A stretch of DNA of 64,000 bases from Tenacibaculum piscium (GCF_021390715.1 NZ_JAJGWT010000005.1:64650-128649); one strand, 5' to 3'. Shown: positions 1-9,381, counted from the stretch's first letter. Notes: generated by a model from the letters alone, not told the origin. Numbers and translations: made by a program.

Positions 1-436
1 CAATAATCGAATTACTATAAATCGTTACATTCGGATGAATAATACAATTTTCCCCAATAATTACATCATCTCCAATAAAAACATTTGGTTGAATAATAGT
101 TCCTTTTCCTATTATTGCAGTTTCAGAAATACTTTCTTTAGATGCTATAAACGGATTAAAATGAATCGTTAATTTATTAAAATCAGCAAAAGGATCCTCA
201 GAAATTAATAATGTTTTTCCAACGGGACAATCCACTTTTTTATTGATTAAAATAGTCGTTGCCTTCGAATTTAATGCTTTTTCATAATATTTTGGATGAT
301 CGACAAAAACAATATCTCCTTCCGCTACAACATGAATTTCATTAATTCCCTTTATAAGAAAGTTTTTATCGCCTACAAATTCCACCTTTAATAAAGAGGC
401 TATTTGAGCTAATGTTTGTGGTTTTTTAAATTTCAT
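1..436 (-). CDS. LpxD-like acyltransferase, N-terminal part (cut by window edge)
   Basis: The frame opens with an ATG at 436 and stays open to the window edge, giving about 145 residues. The first ~100 residues match the uridine-binding domain of UDP-3-O-acylglucosamine N-acyltransferase (start MKFKKPQTLAQIASLLK). Left-handed beta-helix hexapeptides follow (for example IGKGTIIQPNVFIGDDVIIG). LpxD adds the N-linked hydroxyacyl chain during lipid A synthesis in the cytoplasm. It is a second, divergent LpxD in the same cluster as the canonical one at 3313-4353. Such a paralogue next to efp is common in flavobacteria, and its exact substrate is not known to me. The catalytic His lies beyond the edge and cannot be checked. 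Confidence 0.85.
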   Translation of the reverse strand, partial: MKFKKPQTLAQIASLLKVEFVGDKNFLIKGINEIHVVAEGDIVFVDHPKYYEKALNSKATTILINKKVDCPVGKTLLISEDPFADFNKLTIHFNPFIASKESISETAIIGKGTIIQPNVFIGDDVIIGENCIIHPNVTIYSNSII

Positions 437-441
437 TATTC

Positions 442-470
442 TAAAAAGAGATTCCCGTAAAAACGAGAAT
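442..470 (-). terminator. Weak hairpin after efp
   Basis: On the minus strand a 7-bp stem (arms 464-470 and 451-457, one G-U pair) with a 6-base loop is followed by CTCTTTTTAG. It sits between the efp stop and the start of the LpxD-like gene, so it may only partly stop transcription. The T-run is interrupted, so this is a modest call. Confidence 0.4.
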
Positions 471-474
471 ATAT

Positions 475-1041
475 TTATTCTTTAACACGTTCTTGATACG
501 TTCCTTTAGTCGTTTCGACTTTAATTTTATCACCTTCGTTGATAAAAAGTGGTACATTTACAATAGCTCCAGATTCAACCGTTGCTGGTTTTGTAGCATT
601 TGTCGCCGTATTTCCTTTTACACCAGGTTCGGTATGAGTAACCTCTAGAATTACACTTGCAGGCATATCCACAGATAATGGCATTTCATCTTCAGAATTG
701 ATAATAATCGTAACGACTTCACCTTCTTTCATTAATTCAGGTGCATCTAAAGCACTTTTTTCTAAGGTAATTTGAGAATAATCTTCTTGATTCATAAAGT
801 GAAACGTTTCACCTTCTTTATATAAATATTGAAATTTATGTGTTTCAACTCTTACATCATCAATTTTTCTTCCTGAAGGAAAGGTGTTATCAACGACTTT
901 CCCATTGGTTACACTTTTTAATTTTGTTCTTACAAAAGCAGGTCCTTTTCCTGGTTTTACATGTAAAAATTCAACAACTTTATAAATATCGTTGTTGTAT
1001 CTCATACATAATCCGTTTTTAATATCTGATGTTGTAGCCAT
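475..1041 (-). CDS. efp: Translation elongation factor P
   Basis: This 188-residue protein has the usual EF-P length and three-domain beta-barrel layout. EF-P binds between the P and E sites of the ribosome and rescues stalling at polyproline stretches. The tip loop HVKPGKGPAF is present, with Lys32 at the position that is lysylated or otherwise modified in other bacteria; no modification enzyme is in the window. The C-terminal domain ends with the typical IKVETTKGTYQERVKE pattern. The gene lies 98 bases after lpxA on the same strand, within the lipid A cluster, a common flavobacterial arrangement. Confidence 0.96.
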   Translation of the reverse strand: MATTSDIKNGLCMRYNNDIYKVVEFLHVKPGKGPAFVRTKLKSVTNGKVVDNTFPSGRKIDDVRVETHKFQYLYKEGETFHFMNQEDYSQITLEKSALDAPELMKEGEVVTIIINSEDEMPLSVDMPASVILEVTHTEPGVKGNTATNATKPATVESGAIVNVPLFINEGDKIKVETTKGTYQERVKE

Positions 1042-1139
1042 TGTATTTATTATATTTGATATAAAGTTTACAGCCTTTTAACAGGCGTATAAACTTTTTT
1101 AATTAGTTTTGATTATTTTTAAGCGTACTATGATTGATT

Positions 1140-1925
1140 TTAATTTGATTTAAAATATCCTTTCATAATTCCACGATGCGAATCTTTTATAAATTGAATA
1201 ATTTCATCACGTTCAGAGGTTGCTTCCATTTCAGCTTCAATAATATCAATTGCTTGTGAATTATTATAGTTTTGTTGAAATAATATTCTAAAGATATCTT
1301 GAATTTCTCTAATTTTTTCGATGGAATATCCTCTTCTACGCAGTCCTACGGAATTTATTCCTACATATGATAAAGGTTCACGTGCTGCTTTTACATAAGG
1401 TGGCACATCTTTACGAACTAAAGAACCTCCTGTTACAAAAGCGTGGCTTCCTATCGATGCGAATTGATGTACTGCTACCATTCCTGCTAATACGACATTA
1501 TCTCCGACAGTTACATGTCCTGCTAAGGTGGTATTATTAGAAAAAATACAATTATCTCCCACCAAGCAATCGTGAGCAATATGACAATATGCCATTATTA
1601 AACAATTATCTCCAATAACTGTTTTCATTCTATCGGAAGTCCCTCGATTGATGGTAACACATTCTCTGATAGTTACATTATCACCAATAACAACGGTTGT
1701 TTCTTCGTCATCAAATTTTAAATCTTGTGGTATTGCCGATATTACAGCACCTGGAAAAATTCTACAATTTTTACCTATACGCGCTCCTTCCATGATAGTA
1801 ACATTAGAACCTATCCAAGTTCCTGAACCGATTTCAACATTAGAATGTATGGTTGTAAAAGGTTCGATGACTACATTTCTAGCAATTTTTGCTTGTGGAT
1901 GTACGTATGCCAGTGGTTGATTCAT
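1140..1925 (-). CDS. lpxA: Acyl-ACP--UDP-N-acetylglucosamine O-acyltransferase
   Basis: This is the first enzyme of lipid A synthesis, moving a hydroxyacyl chain from ACP to the 3-OH of UDP-GlcNAc in the cytoplasm. The 261 residues match the family length. The N-terminal two thirds is a left-handed beta-helix of hexapeptide repeats starting near residue 8. The motif CHIAHDC at about 114-120 places the catalytic base at His118 (equivalent of E. coli His125). The C-terminal helical domain begins near residue 190 with the typical GLRRRGYS. The gene starts 6 bases after the stop of lpxC/fabZ, so the two are co-transcribed and probably translationally linked. Confidence 0.97.
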   Translation of the reverse strand: MNQPLAYVHPQAKIARNVVIEPFTTIHSNVEIGSGTWIGSNVTIMEGARIGKNCRIFPGAVISAIPQDLKFDDEETTVVIGDNVTIRECVTINRGTSDRMKTVIGDNCLIMAYCHIAHDCLVGDNCIFSNNTTLAGHVTVGDNVVLAGMVAVHQFASIGSHAFVTGGSLVRKDVPPYVKAAREPLSYVGINSVGLRRRGYSIEKIREIQDIFRILFQQNYNNSQAIDIIEAEMEATSERDEIIQFIKDSHRGIMKGYFKSN

Positions 1926-1931
1926 AAAGTT

Positions 1932-3320
1932 TTATTTTTTTGCTATTTGTGCCATTAATTCGGCCTCTACAACCACTTTGTTATTTGCATATCCGTATGC
2001 TTTCATATGACAGATTCCTCTTCTAATAGGCGTTATCAAATCACATTTAAAAGTTAATGTATCGCCAGGAAGCACTTTTTGTTTAAATTTAACGTTATCC
2101 ATTTTCATAAAATACGTTAAATAATTTTCAGGATCTGGTACGGTATTTAAGACTAAAACGCCTCCACATTGTGCCATGGCTTCTACTTGTAAAACGCCAG
2201 GCATTACAGGTGCTCCAGGGAAATGACCCGTAAAAAAAGGTTCATTCATGGTTACATTTTTCATTCCTACAACATGCGTATCAGATAATTCTAAAATACG
2301 ATCAATCAATAAAAATGGTGGTCTGTGTGGTAAGATTTCCATTATTTTATGAATATCCATCAATGGTGGTTTATTCAAATCATATTGAGGAACATTGTTT
2401 CGTCTTTCTAATTTGATAATTTTCGCTAATTTTTTAGCAAACATGGTATTTATCAGATGTCCAGGTTTATTGGCGATAATTTTTCCTTTTATACGGATAC
2501 CAACTAAGGCTAAATCTCCTATAACGTCTAATAATTTATGACGTGCAGCTTCATTTTTCCAGTGTAATTCTAAGTTATTTAAAATTCCGTTAGATTGTAT
2601 TTTTATTTCTTCTTTATTAAAGGCTTTTTTTAATTTTTCAGTGGTATTTGCTGATAATTCTTTATCAACATATACGATTGCGTTATTCAAATCGCCCCCT
2701 TTAATTAAATTATTATCGAGTAACATCTCAATTTCGTGTAAGAAACTAAAGGTTCTTGCTTCAGATATTTCTTCTTTAAAATCGGAGATTGTATTTAAGG
2801 TTGCATTTTGTGTTCCTAAAACTTGCGTACCAAAATCTACCATAGTAGTTACTTGATACTCATCGGCAGGCATTAAAATAATTTCACTTCCTGTTTCTTC
2901 GTCTTTATAGCTGATAATTTCTTTAACCTCGTATTCTACGATTTCGGCATCTTGGGTAACAATTCCTGCTTCTTCGAGTGCTTTCACAAAATATTTTGAA
3001 GAGCCGTCCATAATTGGAGGTTCTGAAGCGTTCAATTCGATAATTAGGTTATCTACTTCCAAACCGACAGCGGCAGCTAAAACGTGTTCTGAAGTTTGAA
3101 TTTGCACGTCTTTATACTCAAAATTTGTACCTCTCTGGGTATTGGTTACGTATTCTGCTTTCGCTTGAATTTTTGGCGAACCTTCTAAATCTACCCTAAC
3201 AAAGGCGTATCCATGATTTACGGGTGCAGGTTTTAAAACCATTGTTACTTCATTTCCTGTATGCAATCCTACACCAGTTAATGTAATTTCGTTCTGTATT
3301 GTTTTTTGTTGCTTACTCAT
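1932..3320 (-). CDS. lpxC/fabZ: Fused LpxC deacetylase / FabZ dehydratase
   Basis: One 462-residue protein joins two enzymes. Residues ~1-305 are LpxC, the zinc deacetylase committing UDP-3-O-acyl-GlcNAc to lipid A: zinc ligands His79 (SEHVLAA) and His261/Asp265 (HKLLD), and the catalytic His288 (PGHLIN). Residues ~320-462 are FabZ, the 3-hydroxyacyl-ACP dehydratase of fatty acid synthesis: PHRPPFLLIDR at 331, then GHFPGAPVMPG with catalytic His366 and Glu380. The fusion is known from Bacteroidota and may balance hydroxyacyl-ACP between lipid A and phospholipid. The start overlaps the lpxD stop by 8 bases, which indicates translational coupling. Confidence 0.97.
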   Translation of the reverse strand: MSKQQKTIQNEITLTGVGLHTGNEVTMVLKPAPVNHGYAFVRVDLEGSPKIQAKAEYVTNTQRGTNFEYKDVQIQTSEHVLAAAVGLEVDNLIIELNASEPPIMDGSSKYFVKALEEAGIVTQDAEIVEYEVKEIISYKDEETGSEIILMPADEYQVTTMVDFGTQVLGTQNATLNTISDFKEEISEARTFSFLHEIEMLLDNNLIKGGDLNNAIVYVDKELSANTTEKLKKAFNKEEIKIQSNGILNNLELHWKNEAARHKLLDVIGDLALVGIRIKGKIIANKPGHLINTMFAKKLAKIIKLERRNNVPQYDLNKPPLMDIHKIMEILPHRPPFLLIDRILELSDTHVVGMKNVTMNEPFFTGHFPGAPVMPGVLQVEAMAQCGGVLVLNTVPDPENYLTYFMKMDNVKFKQKVLPGDTLTFKCDLITPIRRGICHMKAYGYANNKVVVEAELMAQIAKK

Positions 3321-4353
3321 TTTTTATTTTTTGAGCATTTAACTCTTTTTCTATTTTATCTATTTTTGATGCTAATTTTGGTAAATTTTTAAAGTAAACG
3401 TATGATTTATTGTAATCATTATATGCAAAAGCGGGTGTTCCTTGTACGACATCGTTATTTTTGATGCTTTTTCCGATACCCGATTGTGCCTGTATGCGTA
3501 CATTATTACCAATGGTAATATGCCCTACAATTCCTACTTGTCCACCAATCATGCAATTTTCGCCAATTTTAGTAGAACCAGCAACGCCTGTTTGCGAAGC
3601 GATTACGGTATTTTTACCGATTTCCACATTATGTGCAATTTGTATTTGATTATCGAGCTTTACGCCTTTTCTGATAATTGTTGCTCCTAGCGTTGCTCTA
3701 TCAATCGTTGAATTAGAGCCGATATCTACATAATCTTCAATAATTACATTTCCTATTTGCGGTATTGTTTTGTACTCTCCTGTTTCTGTGGGTGCAAAAC
3801 CGAATCCATCAGAACCGATAACACAACCTGAGTGAATCGTACAATTTTGACCGATTATCGTTTCAGAATATATTTTTACACCTGCAAAAATGGTGGTATT
3901 ATCACCAATTTCAGTATTATCACCAATATAGCAATTTGGATAAATTTTAACATTTTCACCAATATTGACATTTTCACCGATATACGCGTATGCACCGATA
4001 TATTCTTGATCGCCAATAATAGCAGATTCATGAATAAAGTGCGGATTTTCACGTCCTTGTTTATTATTTTTTACTTCATTATAGAATGCTAATAATTTGG
4101 TAAAAGATTGATAGGCATCGGTAACTTTTATTAAGGTTGCTTGAATTTCTTTTAAAGGTTCAAAGCTTTTATTAACAATAACTACGGATGCTTTTGTGTC
4201 ATATATATAGGAATTATATTTCGAATTCGATAAAAAACTTAAAGACCCTTGTGAGCCTTCTTCAATTTTAGAGAGTTTGGAAACCGTTATTTCAGGATTC
4301 CCTACGACTTCCCCTTCTAAAATGCCTGCGATTTGTTCTGCTGTAAATTTCAT
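3313..4353 (-). CDS. lpxD: UDP-3-O-acylglucosamine N-acyltransferase
   Basis: This is the canonical LpxD of the cluster, adding the second hydroxyacyl chain to the glucosamine precursor of lipid A. It has a uridine-binding N-terminal domain (~1-100), a long hexapeptide beta-helix (~105-310) and a C-terminal helix. The motif QIQIAHN at about 236-242 gives catalytic His241. I start it at the ATG at 4353 (MKFTAEQIAGILEGE, the standard family start) rather than at an in-frame TTG 9 bases upstream. Length is then 346 residues. Its end overlaps lpxC/fabZ, and the order lpxD-lpxC/fabZ-lpxA-efp suggests one transcript. Confidence 0.96.
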   Translation of the reverse strand: MKFTAEQIAGILEGEVVGNPEITVSKLSKIEEGSQGSLSFLSNSKYNSYIYDTKASVVIVNKSFEPLKEIQATLIKVTDAYQSFTKLLAFYNEVKNNKQGRENPHFIHESAIIGDQEYIGAYAYIGENVNIGENVKIYPNCYIGDNTEIGDNTTIFAGVKIYSETIIGQNCTIHSGCVIGSDGFGFAPTETGEYKTIPQIGNVIIEDYVDIGSNSTIDRATLGATIIRKGVKLDNQIQIAHNVEIGKNTVIASQTGVAGSTKIGENCMIGGQVGIVGHITIGNNVRIQAQSGIGKSIKNNDVVQGTPAFAYNDYNKSYVYFKNLPKLASKIDKIEKELNAQKIKNE

Positions 4354-4414
4354 TGAATGCAAAAGTAATATTTTTTGTTTAATTACTTCTTATTAGCGTT
4401 GTTTATCAATTAAA

Positions 4415-5728
4415 CTAAATTATTTTTTTAGGATAACACAGGTAATATTTAAGTACGGGTTTCGATAATGCTTTCAAATTTAGTTGATTTGACGCTTTTT
4501 CGATATCCTTTAATTTTCTTTTTTTGGTGTATATTTTTATGGGGATTTCGGTATTATACGCCAGATGTGTTATTTTTTTTGAGAAAACAAAATAGGTTGT
4601 TATTGCTTTTTTATTTTCTTCTATGTTTTGTGCTATATTTTGTTTTATGTTTTCTTGTGTATTTTCTTGTGTATTTTTTAGTTTTAAAAATTTCGATTCA
4701 ACTTTTGACACTACTTTTTCTTGAATTTTTTGTATATATTTTTCTTTAAAAGGCGTGTCTTGAATTTCAATTTTCAATAATTTTCGATGGATAATCATTT
4801 TTGCCAAAGACGAAAGTACAAAATCGGAATGATGTACCCATTCTTTTATGGCAGTCATTACGTCATAATCGTCTAATTCCGCAAAAATAGGCAAGGTTTC
4901 TTTTGAAAAATTTTCTTCGGATATTTTATGGTATAAAAAATAATGTAACGCCCTACTCGCAGGAATTTCTATACCTTTTTCAGCTAATTCCTTGGCTCTT
5001 TTCAGGACATTTACCAGCGTATTTTCGGCAACCAAACAGGTTTTATGCAAATACACTTGCCAATACATAAAGCGTCTTGCAATAATGAATTGTTCCACCG
5101 AATAAATACCTTTTTGTTCGATAACTAATTCATCATTTACGACATTCATCATGGTAATTAAGCGGTCGGAAGAAATATTTCCTTCGGTAACTCCTGTATA
5201 AAAACTATCTCTTTTCAGATAATCTAACCGATCAATATCTACTTGACTTGAAATTAATTGATATAAAAATTTCCGAGGATGTTTACCTTCAAAAATTTCG
5301 ATGGCAAGACTTAATTTCCCATCAAATTCTTCATTTAAAGCGTTCATAAATTTCAAGGATATTTCCTCATGAGAAATCCCGCTGACAATACTATGTTCTA
5401 AGGCGTGTGAAAAAGCACCGTGTCCAATATCGTGCAATAAAATGGCGATATACAACGCATTTGCTTCTTTATCAGAAATAGCAATATCTTTATTTCTTAA
5501 AACCCGCACCGCTTTTTGCATCAAATACATGCAACCAATTGCGTGATGAAAACGCGTATGATTCGCTCCTGGATACACCATATTCGACAATCCCATTTGT
5601 GAGACTCTTCGCAATCGTTGAAAATAACGATGCTCAATAATATCAAAAATTAAAGAATTCGGAATGCTTATAAATCCGTAAATAGGATCATTTATAATCT
5701 TTAACTTGTTTGATTTTTGCTTGTTCAA
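4415..5728 (-). CDS. HD-domain phosphohydrolase (SAMHD1/YdhJ-like)
   Basis: This 437-residue protein belongs to the HD superfamily that includes dNTP triphosphohydrolases. Metal ligands are visible: HTRFHHAIG near residues 57-65, LLHDIGHGAFSHALEH near 98-112 (the HD pair is 99-100), and a later DIDRLDYLKRD. The substrate is unknown. It begins with TTG at 5728; no ATG lies nearby and the following residues (KLKIINDPIYGFI) fit the family start. Near residues 350-375 is a run built on the 4-residue unit NTQE/NIxQ, encoded by imperfect 12-base tandem repeats, which looks like a recent slippage insertion in a disordered region. It is divergent from porX. Confidence 0.9.
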   Translation of the reverse strand: MNKQKSNKLKIINDPIYGFISIPNSLIFDIIEHRYFQRLRRVSQMGLSNMVYPGANHTRFHHAIGCMYLMQKAVRVLRNKDIAISDKEANALYIAILLHDIGHGAFSHALEHSIVSGISHEEISLKFMNALNEEFDGKLSLAIEIFEGKHPRKFLYQLISSQVDIDRLDYLKRDSFYTGVTEGNISSDRLITMMNVVNDELVIEQKGIYSVEQFIIARRFMYWQVYLHKTCLVAENTLVNVLKRAKELAEKGIEIPASRALHYFLYHKISEENFSKETLPIFAELDDYDVMTAIKEWVHHSDFVLSSLAKMIIHRKLLKIEIQDTPFKEKYIQKIQEKVVSKVESKFLKLKNTQENTQENIKQNIAQNIEENKKAITTYFVFSKKITHLAYNTEIPIKIYTKKRKLKDIEKASNQLNLKALSKPVLKYYLCYPKKII

Positions 5729-5903
5729 AATAATAGAAATGCTTGAGTTTCTACAAAATAATCATAATTAATCTACAAAACCAAATTAACAAAAGCTTTA
5801 TTAACGTATTTTTAGCTTTTTCAGATACAACAATTCCATTTTTAAGCGTTATTTTTAAGATAAAAACAAAAATCAGCAATTATAAAAATAAAAAAAGATA
5901 TTT

Positions 5904-7493
5904 ATGAGCAACATACAAATACTTTGGGTTGATGACGAAATTGATTTATTAAAACCTCATATTTTATTTTTAGAGAAAAAAAATTATAGCGTAACCACAG
6001 CAACCAACGGTGCAGATGCTATTGATTTAGTGAATGAACAAAATTTTGATATTGTTTTTTTAGATGAAAATATGCCAGGAATAACGGGTTTAGAAACACT
6101 TTCATTGATTAAACAAAAAAATGCCAATCTTCCTGTGGTGATGATTACCAAAAGTGAAGAAGAATATATTATGGAAGAAGCAATCGGTTCTAAAATTGCC
6201 GATTATTTAATAAAACCTGTCAATCCGAATCAAATATTATTGAGCTTGAAAAAAAGCTTAGAACACACACATTTAATTTCCAAAAAAACAACGTCTAATT
6301 ATCAGCAAGAATTTCGCAAAATTTCTATGGATTTAGCCATGGTTAATTCCTACGAAGAATGGAGTGATTTCTATAAAAAATTAGTGCATTGGGAATTAGA
6401 ACTCGAAAATATTAACGATACAGGAATGTTGGCAATTCTAGAATCTCAAAAAGCAGAAGCCAACGCACAGTTTTTTAAATTTATCAAAAAAAATTACCAA
6501 GAATCGCTTACAGGATATAACAATCCTACGTTTTCTCACACATTATTTAAAGATTTCGTAGTACCGCAACTTCCTAAAAAAGAGAATGAAAAGCAGGAAG
6601 AAAAAAGTAATAAAGATAATAAAAAAGGCGTTTTATTAGTCGTTATTGATAATCTTCGCTACGATCAATATCGAGTTTTAGAACCTTTTATCAACAGATA
6701 TTACAAAAAAGAACACGAAAATACGTATTATAGTATTTTGCCCACCGCTACGCAATATGCTCGAAATGCTATTTTTTCAGGATTGATGCCTTTAGAAATG
6801 GAACAAAAACATCGCAATTTATGGAAAAATGACACCGATGAAGGCGGAAAAAATTTATACGAACCCGATTTTTTAAACGCTCAAATTAAAAGATTAGGCT
6901 TAAAGATTAAGCATCAATATTATAAAATTGTGTCGCTTAAAAGCGGAAAAGAACTCGCCGATAATTACAACGGTACCAAACAAAATGATTTAACCGTTGT
7001 TGTCTATAATTTTGTTGATATGATATCGCATGCCAAAACAGAAATGGAAGTGATTAAAGAACTCGCTGGTGATGATAAAGCATATCGTTCTTTAACAGTT
7101 AGTTGGTTTAAAAACTCTCCGTTGTTTGAAATTATTCAAAAAGCGCAAAAATTAGGACAAAAACTAATTATAACCACCGATCACGGTACGATTAACGTTA
7201 AAAATCCGACCAAAGTTATTGGTGATAAAAACATCAGTGCTAATTTGCGGTATAAAACAGGACGAAGTTTAAGTTATCAAGAAAAAGATGTCTTTGCAGT
7301 TAAAAATCCTAAAGATATTTTTTTACCAAGTATTGCTATTAATAGTCCGTTTATTTTCGCTAAAGAAGATTTATTTTTTGCCTATCCGAACAATTATAAT
7401 CATTTTGTGAAGTATTTTAAAAATACCTATCAACACGGCGGAATTTCACTTGAAGAAATGATTATTCCCTGCGTTACCTATACCCCTAAATAA
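5904..7493 (+). CDS. porX: PorX: response regulator with PglZ phosphodiesterase domain
   Basis: PorX controls type IX secretion genes in Bacteroidota, together with the kinase PorY and the sigma factor SigP. Residues 1-120 are a receiver domain with acidic pocket Asp10/Asp11, phosphoacceptor Asp54 (FLDENMPG) and Lys104 (YLIKP). A helical linker follows. From ~240 to the end is a PglZ domain of the alkaline phosphatase superfamily: VIDNLRYDQ near 247-255, the nucleophile region TATQYARN at 281-288, and TTDHGT further on. PorX of Porphyromonas is reported to hydrolyse oligonucleotides through this domain. At 529 residues it is full length. The tsaE and ald genes follow, an order I recognise from other flavobacteria. 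Confidence 0.95.
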   Translation: MSNIQILWVDDEIDLLKPHILFLEKKNYSVTTATNGADAIDLVNEQNFDIVFLDENMPGITGLETLSLIKQKNANLPVVMITKSEEEYIMEEAIGSKIADYLIKPVNPNQILLSLKKSLEHTHLISKKTTSNYQQEFRKISMDLAMVNSYEEWSDFYKKLVHWELELENINDTGMLAILESQKAEANAQFFKFIKKNYQESLTGYNNPTFSHTLFKDFVVPQLPKKENEKQEEKSNKDNKKGVLLVVIDNLRYDQYRVLEPFINRYYKKEHENTYYSILPTATQYARNAIFSGLMPLEMEQKHRNLWKNDTDEGGKNLYEPDFLNAQIKRLGLKIKHQYYKIVSLKSGKELADNYNGTKQNDLTVVVYNFVDMISHAKTEMEVIKELAGDDKAYRSLTVSWFKNSPLFEIIQKAQKLGQKLIITTDHGTINVKNPTKVIGDKNISANLRYKTGRSLSYQEKDVFAVKNPKDIFLPSIAINSPFIFAKEDLFFAYPNNYNHFVKYFKNTYQHGGISLEEMIIPCVTYTPK

Positions 7494-7514
7494 ACTAATT
7501 ATTTAGATAATATT

Positions 7515-7606
7515 TTCGTTAATTTTCATCTGAAAAAAAAATAGTGGCAAAAAATGATACTATTTTGACGTTACAAAAATTTTTGGAATAAAATTTAAAC
7601 AGGCTC
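7515..7606. repeat. Short TIR element E1 (GAGCCTGTTTAAA family)
   Basis: The right end carries a clean terminal repeat (AAATTTAAACAGGCTC, 7591-7606). The left end (about 7515-7530) is a degraded version. The interior is nearly identical to the element at 38815-38932 read on the opposite strand, including the shared blocks around AATAGTGGCAAAAAATGAT and TTACAAAAATTTTTGGAATA. It lacks a ~26-base stem-loop found in that copy. It is non-coding and lies between porX and the tsaE promoter. Confidence 0.7.
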
Positions 7607-7635
7607 TAAATAATAGATACTATTTAAGTGTTTAC

Positions 7636-7643
7636 TATTTTTG
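7636..7643 (+). promoter_or_regulatory. -7 box (TAnnTTTG) for tsaE
   Basis: TATTTTTG matches the Bacteroidota -7 consensus and lies 46 bases before the tsaE ATG. No good -33 TTG is visible. Confidence 0.5.
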
Positions 7644-7689
7644 CCTTTATCTATCTATATTAATTATATATTTTTTATCAATATTTTTT

Positions 7690-8106
7690 ATGAACATCAA
7701 TTATTCTTTAACCGATTTACCAGAAATAGCCAAAAACATCCTTGAAAAAGCACCACACAAAGTACTGCTTTTTCAAGGAGATATGGGCGTAGGAAAAACA
7801 ACCTTAATCAAAGAAATTTGTAAAACTTTAGGCGTTATTGATATCGCACATTCGCCTACTTTTTCGTTGGTAAATCAGTACGAAGCTCAAAATAATACGC
7901 CTGTTTATCATTTTGATTTTTATCGAATTGAATCCGAAGAAGAAGCATACGATATGGGAATTGAAGAATATTTATACAGCAATAATTGGTGCTTAATTGA
8001 ATGGCCAGAAAATGTTAAAAATTTACTACCTTTAGAGGCAGTTACTATCAAAATTGTTCTTTTAGAAAATGGACAACGAAATATTCAATTTAACACTGAA
8101 AATTAA
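7690..8106 (+). CDS. tsaE: tRNA threonylcarbamoyladenosine synthesis ATPase TsaE
   Basis: TsaE (YjeE) is the ATPase that works with TsaB and TsaD to make the t6A modification at position 37 of tRNAs decoding ANN codons. At 138 residues it is the usual size. The Walker A motif GDMGVGKTTL is at 30-39, followed by the family hallmarks SPTFSLVNQYE and VYHFDFYRIESEEEA, and the Walker-B-like LIEWPENV. It sits between porX and ald, in the order common in flavobacteria. The other t6A genes are not in the window. Confidence 0.95.
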   Translation: MNINYSLTDLPEIAKNILEKAPHKVLLFQGDMGVGKTTLIKEICKTLGVIDIAHSPTFSLVNQYEAQNNTPVYHFDFYRIESEEEAYDMGIEEYLYSNNWCLIEWPENVKNLLPLEAVTIKIVLLENGQRNIQFNTEN

Positions 8107-8163
8107 CTACAAACTCTTTAATTCAACAAAAAAACTAATAAAACTAACTAAAAAATACTTAAA

Positions 8164-9360
8164 ATGAGTCTTATATCACCTTTTACCAAGGATGAGTTAA
8201 TGCCACAACCTGAAATGCTTGAAATAAAAAAGCAAAAAGGCGAATTGTTTATCGGCTTGCCTAAAGAAACTCATTTTGAAGAAAAACGAATTTGTTTAAC
8301 CCCTGACGCTGTAACAGCTTTAGTGGCTCAAGGACATCGTGTTGTGATTGAAACAGGTGCTGGAGATGGTGCTAATTATAGCGATCATTTATATTCTGAA
8401 GCGGGTGCAAAAATCGCCTATGATATTAAAGAAGCCTTTGCCTGTGCCATTGTTTTAAAAGTAGCACCTCCTTCTTTAGAGGAAATTAAAATGTTGCATC
8501 CGCAAGCGGTTTTAATCTCTACGTTGCAATTAAAAACACGTACTAAAAAATATTTTGAAGCACTTGCTCAAAAACGAATCACTGCCATTGCTTTTGATTA
8601 TATGAAAGACGAACAAGGATTGCATCCTATTTTGAAATCATTAAGTGAAATTGCAGGAATTGCATCGATACATATTGCTTCGGAATTAATGACTACTTCC
8701 AACAATGGTAACGGACTCTTATTAGGAAATATTAGTGGTGTTCCACCTACAAATGTTGTTATTTTAGGAGCAGGTACTGTTGGTGAATTTGCAGCTCGTT
8801 CCGCAATTGGATTAGGTGCAAGAGTTAAAGTTTTTGATAATTCTATCAGCAAACTCAGGGATTTACAACACAGTGTGCAATCGCCTATTTATACCTCAAC
8901 GATTCAACCAAAAAGTTTAAAAAAAGCCTTAATGCGATGCGATGTCGTAATTAGTGCTATCCGAGGAAAAGACCGCTCGCCTATCGTTGCCACAGAAAGT
9001 ATGGTCGAACAAATGAAAGACGGTGCTGTTATTGTCGATGTCAGTATTGACCGTGGCGGATGTTTTGAAACCTCAAAAATAACCACACACAGTAAACCAA
9101 CTTTTACAAAACATGGCGTAATCCATTATTGTGTACCTAATATTCCTTCGAGATATGCCCGTACCGCATCGGTTTCTATTAGTAATATTTTTATGCCGTA
9201 TTTATTAAATATTGCTGAAGAAGGTGGCTTTGAAAATACCGCTCGCTACCATAAAAGTTTGCGAAATAGTATGTATATCTATCATGGAATTTTAACAAAC
9301 AGAACCGTAGCAGATTGGTTCGATTTACCCTATAGAGATATTAATTTATTCATTTTATAA
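8164..9360 (+). CDS. ald: Alanine dehydrogenase
   Basis: This 398-residue protein is an NAD-dependent alanine dehydrogenase of the AlaDH/PNT family, interconverting L-alanine and pyruvate plus ammonia. The N-terminal half carries GLPKETHFEEKRICLTP and the substrate-binding VLKVAPPS. The Rossmann domain shows GAGTVGEFAARSAIGLGARV near residues 199-218. It is ~30 residues longer than the Bacillus enzyme, mostly from an N-terminal extension that is frequent in Bacteroidota. It follows tsaE by 57 bases and may be read from the same transcript. A transhydrogenase role is unlikely because no membrane segment is present. Confidence 0.93.
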   Translation: MSLISPFTKDELMPQPEMLEIKKQKGELFIGLPKETHFEEKRICLTPDAVTALVAQGHRVVIETGAGDGANYSDHLYSEAGAKIAYDIKEAFACAIVLKVAPPSLEEIKMLHPQAVLISTLQLKTRTKKYFEALAQKRITAIAFDYMKDEQGLHPILKSLSEIAGIASIHIASELMTTSNNGNGLLLGNISGVPPTNVVILGAGTVGEFAARSAIGLGARVKVFDNSISKLRDLQHSVQSPIYTSTIQPKSLKKALMRCDVVISAIRGKDRSPIVATESMVEQMKDGAVIVDVSIDRGGCFETSKITTHSKPTFTKHGVIHYCVPNIPSRYARTASVSISNIFMPYLLNIAEEGGFENTARYHKSLRNSMYIYHGILTNRTVADWFDLPYRDINLFIL

Positions 9361-9373
9361 GCGCTTTTTTGCT

Positions 9374-9381
9374 TACTTTTG
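9374..9381 (+). promoter_or_regulatory. -7 box for the small membrane-anchored gene
   Basis: TACTTTTG matches TAnnTTTG and ends 18 bases before the ATG at 9400. It covers an in-frame TTG at 9379, which argues against using that TTG as a start. Confidence 0.5.

Noticed and set aside
4468..4749. Hydrophobic Leu/Phe-rich open frame opposite the HD phosphohydrolase
   Set aside because: It mirrors the Asn/Gln/Lys-rich C-terminus of the HD protein on the other strand and has no promoter or family signal.
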